This document shows positions 54,648-62,700 of a stretch of DNA of 64,000 nucleotides, in pieces. Each line of letters starts with the position of its first letter. Position 1 is the stretch's first letter. The stretch spans positions 2,666,001-2,730,000 of the forward strand of contig NZ_CP032382.1 of assembly GCF_003589925.1 (NCBI RefSeq), in the 5' to 3' direction. The position numbers and the translations under genes are program-made. A model generated the notes under the pieces. It saw only the letters and a program-made list of their open reading frames with translations, was not told the origin of the DNA and did no database searches. This DNA comes from Chryseolinea soli (GTDB taxonomy: Bacteria; Bacteroidota; Bacteroidia; Cytophagales; Cyclobacteriaceae).

Positions 54648-55648
54648 GTTATTGCATTGAAGTCGCCTAGGCTCAAGTCGAGCTTAGAACCTTCAAAAAT
54701 AATGAAATTCCCCAACATGCTGTTCTCCAGCATGGCGCTTCGGATGGTCGATTCCCGCTGAATAATGGAGTTTTTGATCCGACTGTCATAAATCCGGGTG
54801 TTTTCCCCTACCGAAACATGGGGCCCGATGACGGAATTCTCGATCACAGCCCCCTCGCCCACGAAACATGGGGCGATGATCACGGAATTGACCAATGTGG
54901 CCTTTTCCGACACCAGCTTCTGGTCCTTGATGAACTCCAGATAGCGCTGATTGGTCTGCACGGTCACATTTTTGTTGCCACAGTCCAACCACTCCGTCAC
55001 TTCACCGGTCATGAATTTTGCGCCTTTTTTGGCGTAGCCCTGCAGGGCGGAGGTGAACTGAAACTCGCCCTTGTCTTTAATATTGTTGTCGATCAGGTAT
55101 TGCATCTCACGCGCCAGGGCGGCGCCGTCCCTGAAAAAGTAGATGCCAATGATGGCCAGGTCCGAAACGAATGTGGAGGGTTTCTCCACCAACTCTATGA
55201 TTTCTTTTTTATCGTTCAGCTTCACCACGCCAAACTGCGAGGGGTCGTCCACGCGTTGCACCCAGATGATACCGTCCTGGGTGGTGTCGAGCTTGAAGTC
55301 GGCCTTGAAGAGTGTGTCGGCGAATGCCACGATGACTTTGCCGGTGAACAACTCCTTGGCGAACAACAAGGCGTGCGAAATGCCAAACGCTTCCTCTTGG
55401 TAGTAGATCTTCCCTTCGGCGCCCACTTTGTTGGCGATGGCCTTCAAACTCTCCTCGACTTCTTTTCCAAACGACGGGTGAATGATGAAACCGATGTAGT
55501 CGATTTTCTCGGGCGTAACTTTGGCGATGTCCTCCACCAGGCGATGCACAATGGGTTTGCCGGCGATGGGTAAAAGAGGCTTAGGAACCGTGAGTGTGTG
55601 CGGGCGCAAGCGTTTGCCCAGTCCTGCCATCGGTATGATTATGTTCAT
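54644..55648 (-). CDS. sugar-phosphate nucleotidyltransferase
   Basis: A 334-residue NDP-sugar pyrophosphorylase. Nucleotide-binding signature IIPMAGLGKRLRPHTLTVPKPLL is at residues 4-26 (quoted in pieces: GLGKRLRPHT, PKPLLPIAGKP); VAFADTLFK provides the metal Asp, and VEKPS and EWLDCGNK follow. A C-terminal left-handed beta-helix is present (SVIIAPCFVGEGAVIENSVIG in pieces). Probably makes dTDP- or UDP-/GDP-sugars for surface glycans; the exact sugar is unknown. Starts the four-gene overlapping unit. Confidence 0.88.
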   Translation of the reverse strand: MNIIIPMAGLGKRLRPHTLTVPKPLLPIAGKPIVHRLVEDIAKVTPEKIDYIGFIIHPSFGKEVEESLKAIANKVGAEGKIYYQEEAFGISHALLFAKELFTGKVIVAFADTLFKADFKLDTTQDGIIWVQRVDDPSQFGVVKLNDKKEIIELVEKPSTFVSDLAIIGIYFFRDGAALAREMQYLIDNNIKDKGEFQFTSALQGYAKKGAKFMTGEVTEWLDCGNKNVTVQTNQRYLEFIKDQKLVSEKATLVNSVIIAPCFVGEGAVIENSVIGPHVSVGENTRIYDSRIKNSIIQRESTIRSAMLENSMLGNFIIFEGSKLDLSLGDFNAIT

Positions 55649-55692
55649 GAAAGGAGAGTTTGTTTTTTGATTCGAGTAAAGCTAAAAAAAAA

Positions 55693-57135
55693 TTACGTCG
55701 CAGGCTTTCGGAACGCCGTCTTTTCGAGCGCATAGATGCCCAGTAAGTAAATTCCGATTATCAAACCATGAAACGCCGTGGCCACCCAAATGTTCTCCAG
55801 AAAAATAGAATTAACGGCATACACCAGCGCCGTGGTGAAAACGATGTAGGCCATGCTTTTTCCTACATTATAAGGAATGGGATAGAATTTTTGTCCTAAC
55901 ATATAACACACAACCGTCATGGAAAAATAACAGATGAGCGACGCCAGACTGCTGCCGAGATAGCCGAGTATGGGGATCAACAAATAGTTGGCCGCGATCG
56001 TCACGATGGCACCACCCACGGTGATGAGCGTGCCAAAATAGGTTCTGTCGGTAAGCTTGAACCACACGGTGAGGTTGTAATACACCCCCAGAAACAAATA
56101 GCTTAGCAAAAGGATAGGTACCACATAGAGTCCTTCCCAATACGTCGAATTCCCCAGAAAATATTTCAGAATATCGAGATTGATCCCCGCCCCCAACAGC
56201 AACACACAACACACAATGATGAAGTAGTGATTGACGCGTGCAAAAAGCTGGGGAGAATTTTTATCGACGGCATTCGAAAAAAAGAACGGTTCGGCGGCAT
56301 AACGGAACGCCTGTACGGTGAGGCCCATGAGCATGGCCAGTTTGTAGGATGCGCTGAAGATCCCCAACGCCCGGGCTGGACTTTGGTCGGGATAGAAATC
56401 GGCGGGCAGCCACCAATCCAGCGTTTGTCTCGAAAACATTTCGTTGGTCATGCCGGCCAGGCCCATCAGCATAACGGGGTAGCCATACGTGAGCATGGCC
56501 AGGGAAATGCTTCGGTTTATGCGCGGTTTCCACGACAGCAACGATTTAGAAAAATAGATCAGGTAAAACGAATTGGCCAGCAAGTTGGCCAGCACCACAT
56601 AGCCCACGCCTATGGAGGGTTGGTAGGCTATCCTCAGAAAATAAAAGTTCAGCAACATGAGCAAGCCGATGTTGGTGATTTTGCCGATGGCAAATTTCAC
56701 GGGCTTCCGTTGCAGCCGCAGCCGCGCAAACGGGATGGCCACGGCCGCGTCGATAAACATGATGGCAGCCAGCCACATCACGAGGTCGCCATGACCGGGA
56801 ATGCCCATGATCCCGGCCAGCGGCCCGGCCGTTAGGAACAAGGTCCCCGCCAGGATAAAACTAATGGAGACAATGACGGTTTGGGCCAGGTCGAACACTT
56901 TCTGTTCGTCGGCACCCTCCTTGGTGGAAAACCGGAAATAGGCCGTTTCCATACCAAACGTGAAGAGCACGTTGAGCGCGGCCACATATGCCAGGAGCTT
57001 CGACAGCACGCCGTATTGTTCCGGTGAAAATGTGGCAGTGTGGAGGGGCACCAAAAGGAAATTGAGAAAACGGGGAACGATGCTTCCCATTCCATAGAGT
57101 ACGGTTTCGCCGGCCAGTCGTTTTAGTTTACTCAT
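55693..57135 (-). CDS. oligosaccharide flippase / polysaccharide biosynthesis protein (Wzx/MATE-like)
   Basis: A 480-residue polytopic membrane protein with about 12-14 hydrophobic helices, beginning LAGETVLYGMGSIVPRFLNF, the usual opening of the PST/Wzx family. It probably flips lipid-linked oligosaccharides across the inner membrane. ATG at 57135 is preferred over the one at 57156. It is 44 bases upstream of the nucleotidyltransferase, a plausible functional partner. Confidence 0.88.
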   Translation of the reverse strand: MSKLKRLAGETVLYGMGSIVPRFLNFLLVPLHTATFSPEQYGVLSKLLAYVAALNVLFTFGMETAYFRFSTKEGADEQKVFDLAQTVIVSISFILAGTLFLTAGPLAGIMGIPGHGDLVMWLAAIMFIDAAVAIPFARLRLQRKPVKFAIGKITNIGLLMLLNFYFLRIAYQPSIGVGYVVLANLLANSFYLIYFSKSLLSWKPRINRSISLAMLTYGYPVMLMGLAGMTNEMFSRQTLDWWLPADFYPDQSPARALGIFSASYKLAMLMGLTVQAFRYAAEPFFFSNAVDKNSPQLFARVNHYFIIVCCVLLLGAGINLDILKYFLGNSTYWEGLYVVPILLLSYLFLGVYYNLTVWFKLTDRTYFGTLITVGGAIVTIAANYLLIPILGYLGSSLASLICYFSMTVVCYMLGQKFYPIPYNVGKSMAYIVFTTALVYAVNSIFLENIWVATAFHGLIIGIYLLGIYALEKTAFRKPAT

Positions 57136-57233
57136 GCGTAGTGCTGTAGCCTGCAAACATCGCGAGGGGTGGAATCGGTTCTCATCTTTGTGAGCAAGTT
57201 TTTAGCGTTTATCAAACCGAAAGGGTTAGCCCC

Positions 57234-58013
57234 TTATTGGCCTGTGAAATTGGGTTTACGTTTTTCCAAAAAGGCGGTTGTGCCCTCCTTAAAATCCTGA
57301 GTGGTGGTGCAGGCGGCGAAGTTTTCGGCTTCAGCGCGGTAACCGTCGGTTTCAAAGCCATAGCCGGCGTTCACGCTTTGGATGGCGCGGGCCACCGCCA
57401 GTGGAGATTTGGTCGTTACCTTACCCAGGATATTGTGGGCCAACGCCATCATTTCCTCGCGGGTCGCCACCACATGATTCACCAGGCCGAGTTCTTTGGC
57501 TTCCTGGGCCGAGAGGGTGTCGCCGGTAACAATCAGCTCCAGGGCCTTTCCACGGCCGACCAACTGGGCCAACCGTTGCGTGCCGCCATAGCCCGGGATG
57601 ATTCCCAAACTGATTTCCGGTTGTCCAAATTTGGCATTTTCGGTGGCTATTCTTACATGGCATGCCATGGCCAATTCACAACCCCCGCCCAGGGCGAAAC
57701 CGTTTACGGCCGCTATGACGGGCTTTGGGCAATCGGCAATCAGCTTGAATAATTGTTGCCCTTTTTCGGCCAAAACCAAAGCCTGTTGGGCATTTAAGGC
57801 TGAAAGTTCGCGAATATCCGCCCCGGCAACGAAGGCTTTCTCGCCTTCTCCCGTAATGATGATCCCCCGGGTTTTCACGGATTGGTAGGCTTCTTGTATA
57901 ATCTCGCGCAGCCCATCCAGAGTTTCGTTATCCAAAGCATTTAGAGCGGCAGGTCTTGACATCGTCACGGTTAACACGTGAGGATGGTCGAAGTGTGTGC
58001 GAATATTCTTCAT
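57234..58013 (-). CDS. enoyl-CoA hydratase/isomerase family protein
   Basis: A 259-residue crotonase. Oxyanion-hole motifs are AFVAGADIREL (about 62-72) and NGFALGGGCELAMACHV (about 104-120); both catalytic Glu positions look present (GGCELA and GQPEISLG). Consistent with hydration of short-chain enoyl-CoA in fatty-acid or amino-acid breakdown, but paralogues with other substrates are common. ATG at 58013 (MKNIRTHFDHPH) chosen. Divergent from the T9SS cargo gene, with 65 bases between. Confidence 0.88.
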   Translation of the reverse strand: MKNIRTHFDHPHVLTVTMSRPAALNALDNETLDGLREIIQEAYQSVKTRGIIITGEGEKAFVAGADIRELSALNAQQALVLAEKGQQLFKLIADCPKPVIAAVNGFALGGGCELAMACHVRIATENAKFGQPEISLGIIPGYGGTQRLAQLVGRGKALELIVTGDTLSAQEAKELGLVNHVVATREEMMALAHNILGKVTTKSPLAVARAIQSVNAGYGFETDGYRAEAENFAACTTTQDFKEGTTAFLEKRKPNFTGQ

Positions 58014-58078
58014 GGGCTTCGTGTGACTAATTTTTGACGAGCGCAACTTATTGACCTTTTGAATAAGGTACAAAGAAT

Positions 58079-59413
58079 ATGAAGAAGAGTTTTTTTATCC
58101 TGATCCTCACGGTAACGGCCAACCTGGCTCTCGCACAAACCTACACTTCCATTGCCGACGGTAACTGGTCTACTTCCACGAATTGGAGCGGTGGTTCCGT
58201 AGCTCCCTTAAGCGGTGGCGGTGGAACGGTTAACGTAAACAACAACCTCACCATTTCAGGCAACTACGCTGTTCCCAACGGAACCATCAACATTGCCGCC
58301 GGAAAAACGCTGACCATAAACGGCAACTTCTCCAAAGGTGTTAGCGGTGGTGGTGGTAACGTGAATGTTTACGGCACATTGCACATCACCGGCGACGTCA
58401 CCCTCAATGCCCCCTTCACGGTTCAGCCCGGCGGTTCTGTTGTCGTCGATGGAAACGTCACGGTGATCAACTCAAGTTACCTCACCATTGGAACGAACGC
58501 CGCCGCACCGCCCTATGCCGATATGGTGATACGGAAAGATCTTATCTCTCAAAGCAGTGGTGATATCACCGTGGAGAAGAACGGACGGTTCGCCCTCTTT
58601 GGAAATTTTACCGACGATACTTCAGGCGGCACGAAACTGACCATCAAGAGTGGTGGCCAAGTCTATATTGACAAGACGATCACCTTAGTCGGGGGTGGTG
58701 ACAACGTGAGCAACGCCAACGGCACAACCCCTATCGGCTTTTATATAAATGACCCTAATCCCACCGTGAACACTTCACAAGGTGCCACGTTGACCTCCAA
58801 CCGGGGCGACAAGGCTTCCATGCAAACCAACGACCCTGCGTTCTATGCGTGGGTGGCGGGCATACCCAACAGTCCACTGCCGGTGAAGCTGGTGTATTTT
58901 AAGGCGCAATCAGCGGGTGCTTCCATTCAGCTTACCTGGGCTACTTCGTCGGAAAAGAATTTTCGTTACTTCCAGGTGGAGCGCGCTGCGGAGGATTTGA
59001 TCTTCAGCGCTGTTGGCGTGGTGGATGCCAAAGGATCGAGTACACTGACGACCTATGCGTTCACCGATGAGAAGCCTTTGAACGGAAAGAATTACTATCG
59101 TCTGAAAATGATCGACCTGGACGAATCCTTTGAATATTCTCCTGTCGTAACGGCCACCGGCAAATCTTCATCGAGTGTAAACGTGTATCCAAACCCGATC
59201 ACGGACAAACAATTCACCGTTGAGTTGAACGATGTGATGGATACACCGGCGCAAGTTGCCGTTTTGGATGGAGCAGGCACGATCATCTTGCGAGCGGAAT
59301 TGGAGTCCAATACCACGACATTCCAGTTGCCGCAGCATATTTCTTCCGGACTCTATTATCTCCGTATCTCCTCTGGCCACGGCCAGCAGATCATCAAGGT
59401 AGCGGTGAGATAA
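58079..59413 (+). CDS. secreted protein with T9SS type A C-terminal sorting domain
   Basis: A 444-residue cargo protein. Signal peptide residues 1-19 (ending ALAQ), then DGNWSTSTNWSGG and beta-helix-like repeats with Gly/Asn-rich turns (GTINIAAGKTLTINGNFSKG, GTLHITGDVTL). A fibronectin-like segment (QLTWATSSEKNFRYFQVER) leads to the T9SS type A domain: VNVYPNPITDKQFTVEL, then GLYYLRIS and IIKVAVR at the very end. It should pass through SprA and be anchored on the cell surface. Function unknown. Confidence 0.88.
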   Translation: MKKSFFILILTVTANLALAQTYTSIADGNWSTSTNWSGGSVAPLSGGGGTVNVNNNLTISGNYAVPNGTINIAAGKTLTINGNFSKGVSGGGGNVNVYGTLHITGDVTLNAPFTVQPGGSVVVDGNVTVINSSYLTIGTNAAAPPYADMVIRKDLISQSSGDITVEKNGRFALFGNFTDDTSGGTKLTIKSGGQVYIDKTITLVGGGDNVSNANGTTPIGFYINDPNPTVNTSQGATLTSNRGDKASMQTNDPAFYAWVAGIPNSPLPVKLVYFKAQSAGASIQLTWATSSEKNFRYFQVERAAEDLIFSAVGVVDAKGSSTLTTYAFTDEKPLNGKNYYRLKMIDLDESFEYSPVVTATGKSSSSVNVYPNPITDKQFTVELNDVMDTPAQVAVLDGAGTIILRAELESNTTTFQLPQHISSGLYYLRISSGHGQQIIKVAVR

Positions 59414-59424
59414 AAGCCGAGCGC

Positions 59425-60381
59425 TTAGTAGGCCGCCAGGAATTCAGGAAGATGTTTCAGAATATCGGCCGTCATTTCTGGTAAACCAAAACGATGTTGC
59501 CAGCCCCAGTCGGTGCGCGCACGCGAGTCGTCGATGGAGCGCGGCCATGAATCGGCGATGCTTTGGCGGAAGTCGGGTGTGTAGGAGATCTGAAAATCAG
59601 GGATATGTTTTTTGATCTCTGCCGTGATTTCCTGGGGACAGAAGCTCATGGCGGAGATGTTGTAGCTCGATCTCACTTTGATTTTTTCCGCTGGCGCTTC
59701 CATCAGGTCGATGGTGGCCTTCACGGCGTCGTCCATGTACATCATGGGCAGGTAAGTGTCGGACTTTAGAAAGCACTCGTATTTTTTTTCCGTCAGCGCC
59801 TGGAAAAAAATGTCTACGGCATAATCCGTGGTGCCGCCGCCGGGTTTTGTTTTGTAGCCGATGAGACCGGGATAGCGGAGGCTGCGCACATCCACCCCGT
59901 GTTTTTTGTGATACCAATCGCACCACCGTTCGCCAGCTTGTTTGCTGATGCCGTACACGGTTGTGGGATCCATGATCGTATCCTGCGGCGTATTATTTTT
60001 TGGTGTCGTGGGCCCGAAGGCAGCAATGGAGGAGGGCCAATACACCTTCTCTATTTTATAGGCAACCGCGGCGTCGAGCACCGTGATGAGGCCATCCATG
60101 TTGAGGTGCCAGGCAAACGCCGGATTTTTTTCACCGGTTGCCGAGAGCACGGCCGCGAGGTGATAGACCTGGGTGAATTTGTTTTTACGGACGAAGTCGA
60201 CAAAAGCGTCGCGTTTCAATACGTCCAGTATTTCGAAATTTCCTTCGCCTAAGACGCCTTCCGGTTCTTTGATGTCGGTGGCGATCACATTTTCTTTTCC
60301 GTGGAGTTTCCACAGTCCTTGCGTCAATTCGGACCCCAGTTGGCCTCCGGCGCCGATAACAAGAATTTTTTGTTTACCCAT
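59425..60381 (-). CDS. L-threonine 3-dehydrogenase, SDR type
   Basis: A 318-residue short-chain-fold NAD enzyme. Rossmann motif GAGGQLGSEL is at residues 10-19, with acidic ATDIKEP. The catalytic Y143 and K147 are in TTVYGISKQAGE. The protein resembles SDR-type L-threonine dehydrogenases (TDH2), and the next gene on the other strand is kbl, the enzyme for its product; together they convert threonine to glycine and acetyl-CoA. A UDP-glucose epimerase-like role is a weaker alternative. Confidence 0.85.
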   Translation of the reverse strand: MGKQKILVIGAGGQLGSELTQGLWKLHGKENVIATDIKEPEGVLGEGNFEILDVLKRDAFVDFVRKNKFTQVYHLAAVLSATGEKNPAFAWHLNMDGLITVLDAAVAYKIEKVYWPSSIAAFGPTTPKNNTPQDTIMDPTTVYGISKQAGERWCDWYHKKHGVDVRSLRYPGLIGYKTKPGGGTTDYAVDIFFQALTEKKYECFLKSDTYLPMMYMDDAVKATIDLMEAPAEKIKVRSSYNISAMSFCPQEITAEIKKHIPDFQISYTPDFRQSIADSWPRSIDDSRARTDWGWQHRFGLPEMTADILKHLPEFLAAY

Positions 60382-60470
60382 GTCCTTCCTCTAAATCCGG
60401 GGCGAAATTACCAAAATTTACCATTTGGCTACCATGTGTTAGGGCTTGCATTTTAATTAACTTAGCGCCT

Positions 60471-60851
60471 GTGAATTTTGAAGCCTATTTAACATCGAAA
60501 AAAATAGATTCTGCCGCTTTCCAACGCGCGGAGCCGGTCTTGTGGGGACAATGGCAAACCCAGTTTGAGCAAATGCACCCCAACAGCTTCACGATCCAGA
60601 AGCTGAACCTGATCAACCCGATCCGCCGGAAATACCAATTAAAAGAGGAGGCCGTAAAAGTTGAGCCGAAACCTCCGGTCATAAAAACCACCGCGGCTGA
60701 CCCACTCACGGCCGAAAAAGCCGCTGCCGGATCGAGCACGCCAACGCCGGACGCTACGACACCGGATACACCCGAAGCACCTCCGGCTACACCTCGCCCT
60801 AAACCTGCAGTGCCCAGACCTGTATTCAAGCCCAAACCAAAACTAAGCTAA
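60471..60851 (+). CDS. small Pro/Thr-rich protein between tdh and kbl
   Basis: A 126-residue protein starting at GTG (MNFEAYLTSKKIDS). Residues 1-60 are a compact helical part (AEPVLWGQWQTQFEQMHPNSF), then a long disordered tail of Pro, Thr, Ala and Lys ending KPKPKLS. No signal peptide. Unknown function; it is 15 bases before kbl and probably co-transcribed with it. Confidence 0.68.
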   Translation: MNFEAYLTSKKIDSAAFQRAEPVLWGQWQTQFEQMHPNSFTIQKLNLINPIRRKYQLKEEAVKVEPKPPVIKTTAADPLTAEKAAAGSSTPTPDATTPDTPEAPPATPRPKPAVPRPVFKPKPKLS

Positions 60852-60866
60852 CGACGCCCTTGTATT

Positions 60867-62063
60867 ATGTATAAAAAACTACAACCTGTTTTGCAGAAAG
60901 AACTCGCGTCCATACGCGAAGCCGGCCTTTTCAAAAAGGAAAGGATCATCACCACGCCTCAAGGCGCCGACATCAAGACCGCCGACGGACGCGAGGTCAT
61001 AAATTTTTGTGCCAACAACTACCTCGGACTTTCATCGCACCCCCGTGTGGTGGCCGCCGCCAAGCGCGCCATCGACACACACGGATTCGGCATGTCGTCG
61101 GTGCGCTTCATTTGCGGCACACAGGACATTCATAAGACGTTGGAAGAAAAGATCTCCGCCTTCCTGGGCACAGAAGATACCATTCTCTATGCCGCCGCGT
61201 TCGACGCCAACGGTGGCGTGTTCGAGCCTTTGTTTGGAGCACAAGATGCCATCATCTCCGATGAGTTGAACCATGCCTCCATCATCGACGGCGTGAGACT
61301 GTGCAAAGCCATGCGCTACCGCTACAAGCACAACGACATGGCCGATCTGAAAAAACAGCTCGAAGATGCCCGCAGCGCGGGGGCCAACCAGATCATCATC
61401 GTCACCGACGGCGCCTTCTCCATGGACGGCACCATCGCGCAGATGGACAAGATCTGTGCGCTTGCCGATCAATATGAAGCACTGGTAATGACAGACGAAT
61501 GTCACTCTACGGGGTTCATTGGCAAGACCGGTCGGGGTGTGCCGGAGTACCGGGGTGTGATGGATAAAGTCGATATCATCACGGGCACGCTGGGGAAAGC
61601 CTTGGGTGGTGCTTCCGGTGGATTTACTTCCGGGAAGAAGGAGATCATCGAGTTGCTGCGTCAGCGTTCGCGGCCTTATTTGTTCTCCAACACGTTAGCG
61701 CCCTCCATCACGGGAGCGTCCATCGAAGTGTTCAACATGCTCTCGGAGACCACGGCTTTGCGCGACAAGCTGGAGACCAATACAAAATATTTTCGCAGTG
61801 AGATGACAAAGGCCGGTTTTGATATTAAGCCAAGTGAACATCCCATTGTTCCCATCATGCTATACGAAGCGCCGCTTGCGCAGCAGTTTGCAGACAAGCT
61901 GTTGGAGAAGGGGATCTATGTGATTGGATTCTTTTTCCCCGTGGTGGCCAAAGGGCAGGCACGCATCCGGGTGCAGATCTCGGCGGGGCATGAGCGTCAT
62001 CATTTGGATAAGGCGATCAAGGCTTTTACCGAAGTTGGGAAGGAGCTGGGAGTGCTCAAGTAG
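60867..62063 (+). CDS. kbl: glycine C-acetyltransferase (2-amino-3-ketobutyrate CoA ligase)
   Basis: A 398-residue alpha-oxoamine synthase, cleaving 2-amino-3-oxobutyrate with CoA into glycine and acetyl-CoA. The PLP Lys is K244 in GTLGKALGGASGG, the same number as in E. coli Kbl. Other motifs: NFCANNYLGLSSHP, SDELNHASIIDG, TDECHSTGFIG. Length as in the family. Paired in function with the tdh gene upstream on the opposite strand. Confidence 0.94.
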   Translation: MYKKLQPVLQKELASIREAGLFKKERIITTPQGADIKTADGREVINFCANNYLGLSSHPRVVAAAKRAIDTHGFGMSSVRFICGTQDIHKTLEEKISAFLGTEDTILYAAAFDANGGVFEPLFGAQDAIISDELNHASIIDGVRLCKAMRYRYKHNDMADLKKQLEDARSAGANQIIIVTDGAFSMDGTIAQMDKICALADQYEALVMTDECHSTGFIGKTGRGVPEYRGVMDKVDIITGTLGKALGGASGGFTSGKKEIIELLRQRSRPYLFSNTLAPSITGASIEVFNMLSETTALRDKLETNTKYFRSEMTKAGFDIKPSEHPIVPIMLYEAPLAQQFADKLLEKGIYVIGFFFPVVAKGQARIRVQISAGHERHHLDKAIKAFTEVGKELGVLK

Positions 62064-62099
62064 ATGAGGAACATTTAACCGCAAAGGCACTAAGACACA

Positions 62100-62134
62100 A
62101 AGAAGGCGCAGAGAAACTCTCTCTGCGCCTTCTT
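62100..62134. terminator. long terminator hairpin between convergent kbl and membrane-protein gene
   Basis: AAGAAGGCGCAGAGA and TCTCTGCGCCTTCTT form a 15-bp perfect stem with a short loop, then GTTTAT on the plus strand. It lies 37 bases after the kbl stop. Confidence 0.82.
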
Positions 62135-62162
62135 GTTTATGGCGTTGATGAATGTTGTCGGG

Positions 62163-62615
62163 TTATTTTAGGCCGAGTTCTTTTTTTCGTTTTTGCACGA
62201 TGTCACCCATCTTGGAGGTGTCTTTGGATAAGAGCCCGAAAGCCGGATCGATGTTGTGTGATGGGAAGAAATAGATGCAGCCTTTCTTCCCCTTCAGTTT
62301 TAGTCTGTAGAGGTTGAAGAAGGGCACGATGGTGAGCGACTTCACTTCGGGCCAGGCGAAGCGAACGTTGCGATCGCCTTCGATGACCACGATCTTGTTT
62401 TTGCCCACGGCCACTCGTCTCATTTTCTCGGTGAGGATCAGAAAGGCAAAGAAGGCCAAAAGACCCACCGTGATGAAGATGAGGGCAAAGAAAAAAGTCT
62501 TCGCTGAAAAAGGGTGCCGGAAGAAGATCGTACCGGCTGCGAGCCATTGCAGGAAACTGAAGGCGAGGAAAAAGTATTTCGCGAAGTAAAATTTAACGGG
62601 GTTAGCTTCTACCAT
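62163..62615 (-). CDS. small two-helix membrane protein with PH-like domain
   Basis: A 150-residue protein with two transmembrane helices (about 10-30 and 38-60) in its first half. The second half has a beta pattern (KIVVIEGDRNVRFAWPEVKSL, in pieces, then LYRLKLKGKKGCIYFFP) like a bacterial PH/YdbT-type domain. Function unknown. Minus strand, between kbl and the caspase-like gene. Confidence 0.65.
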   Translation of the reverse strand: MVEANPVKFYFAKYFFLAFSFLQWLAAGTIFFRHPFSAKTFFFALIFITVGLLAFFAFLILTEKMRRVAVGKNKIVVIEGDRNVRFAWPEVKSLTIVPFFNLYRLKLKGKKGCIYFFPSHNIDPAFGLLSKDTSKMGDIVQKRKKELGLK

Positions 62616-62700
62616 GTTAGTACAGTGTAGGAAAAAAGTAATTGAATATACGATTTATTTTAGTTCAGTGTTAATTTTTGCCCTCCTTTTTGGTTTCTCC

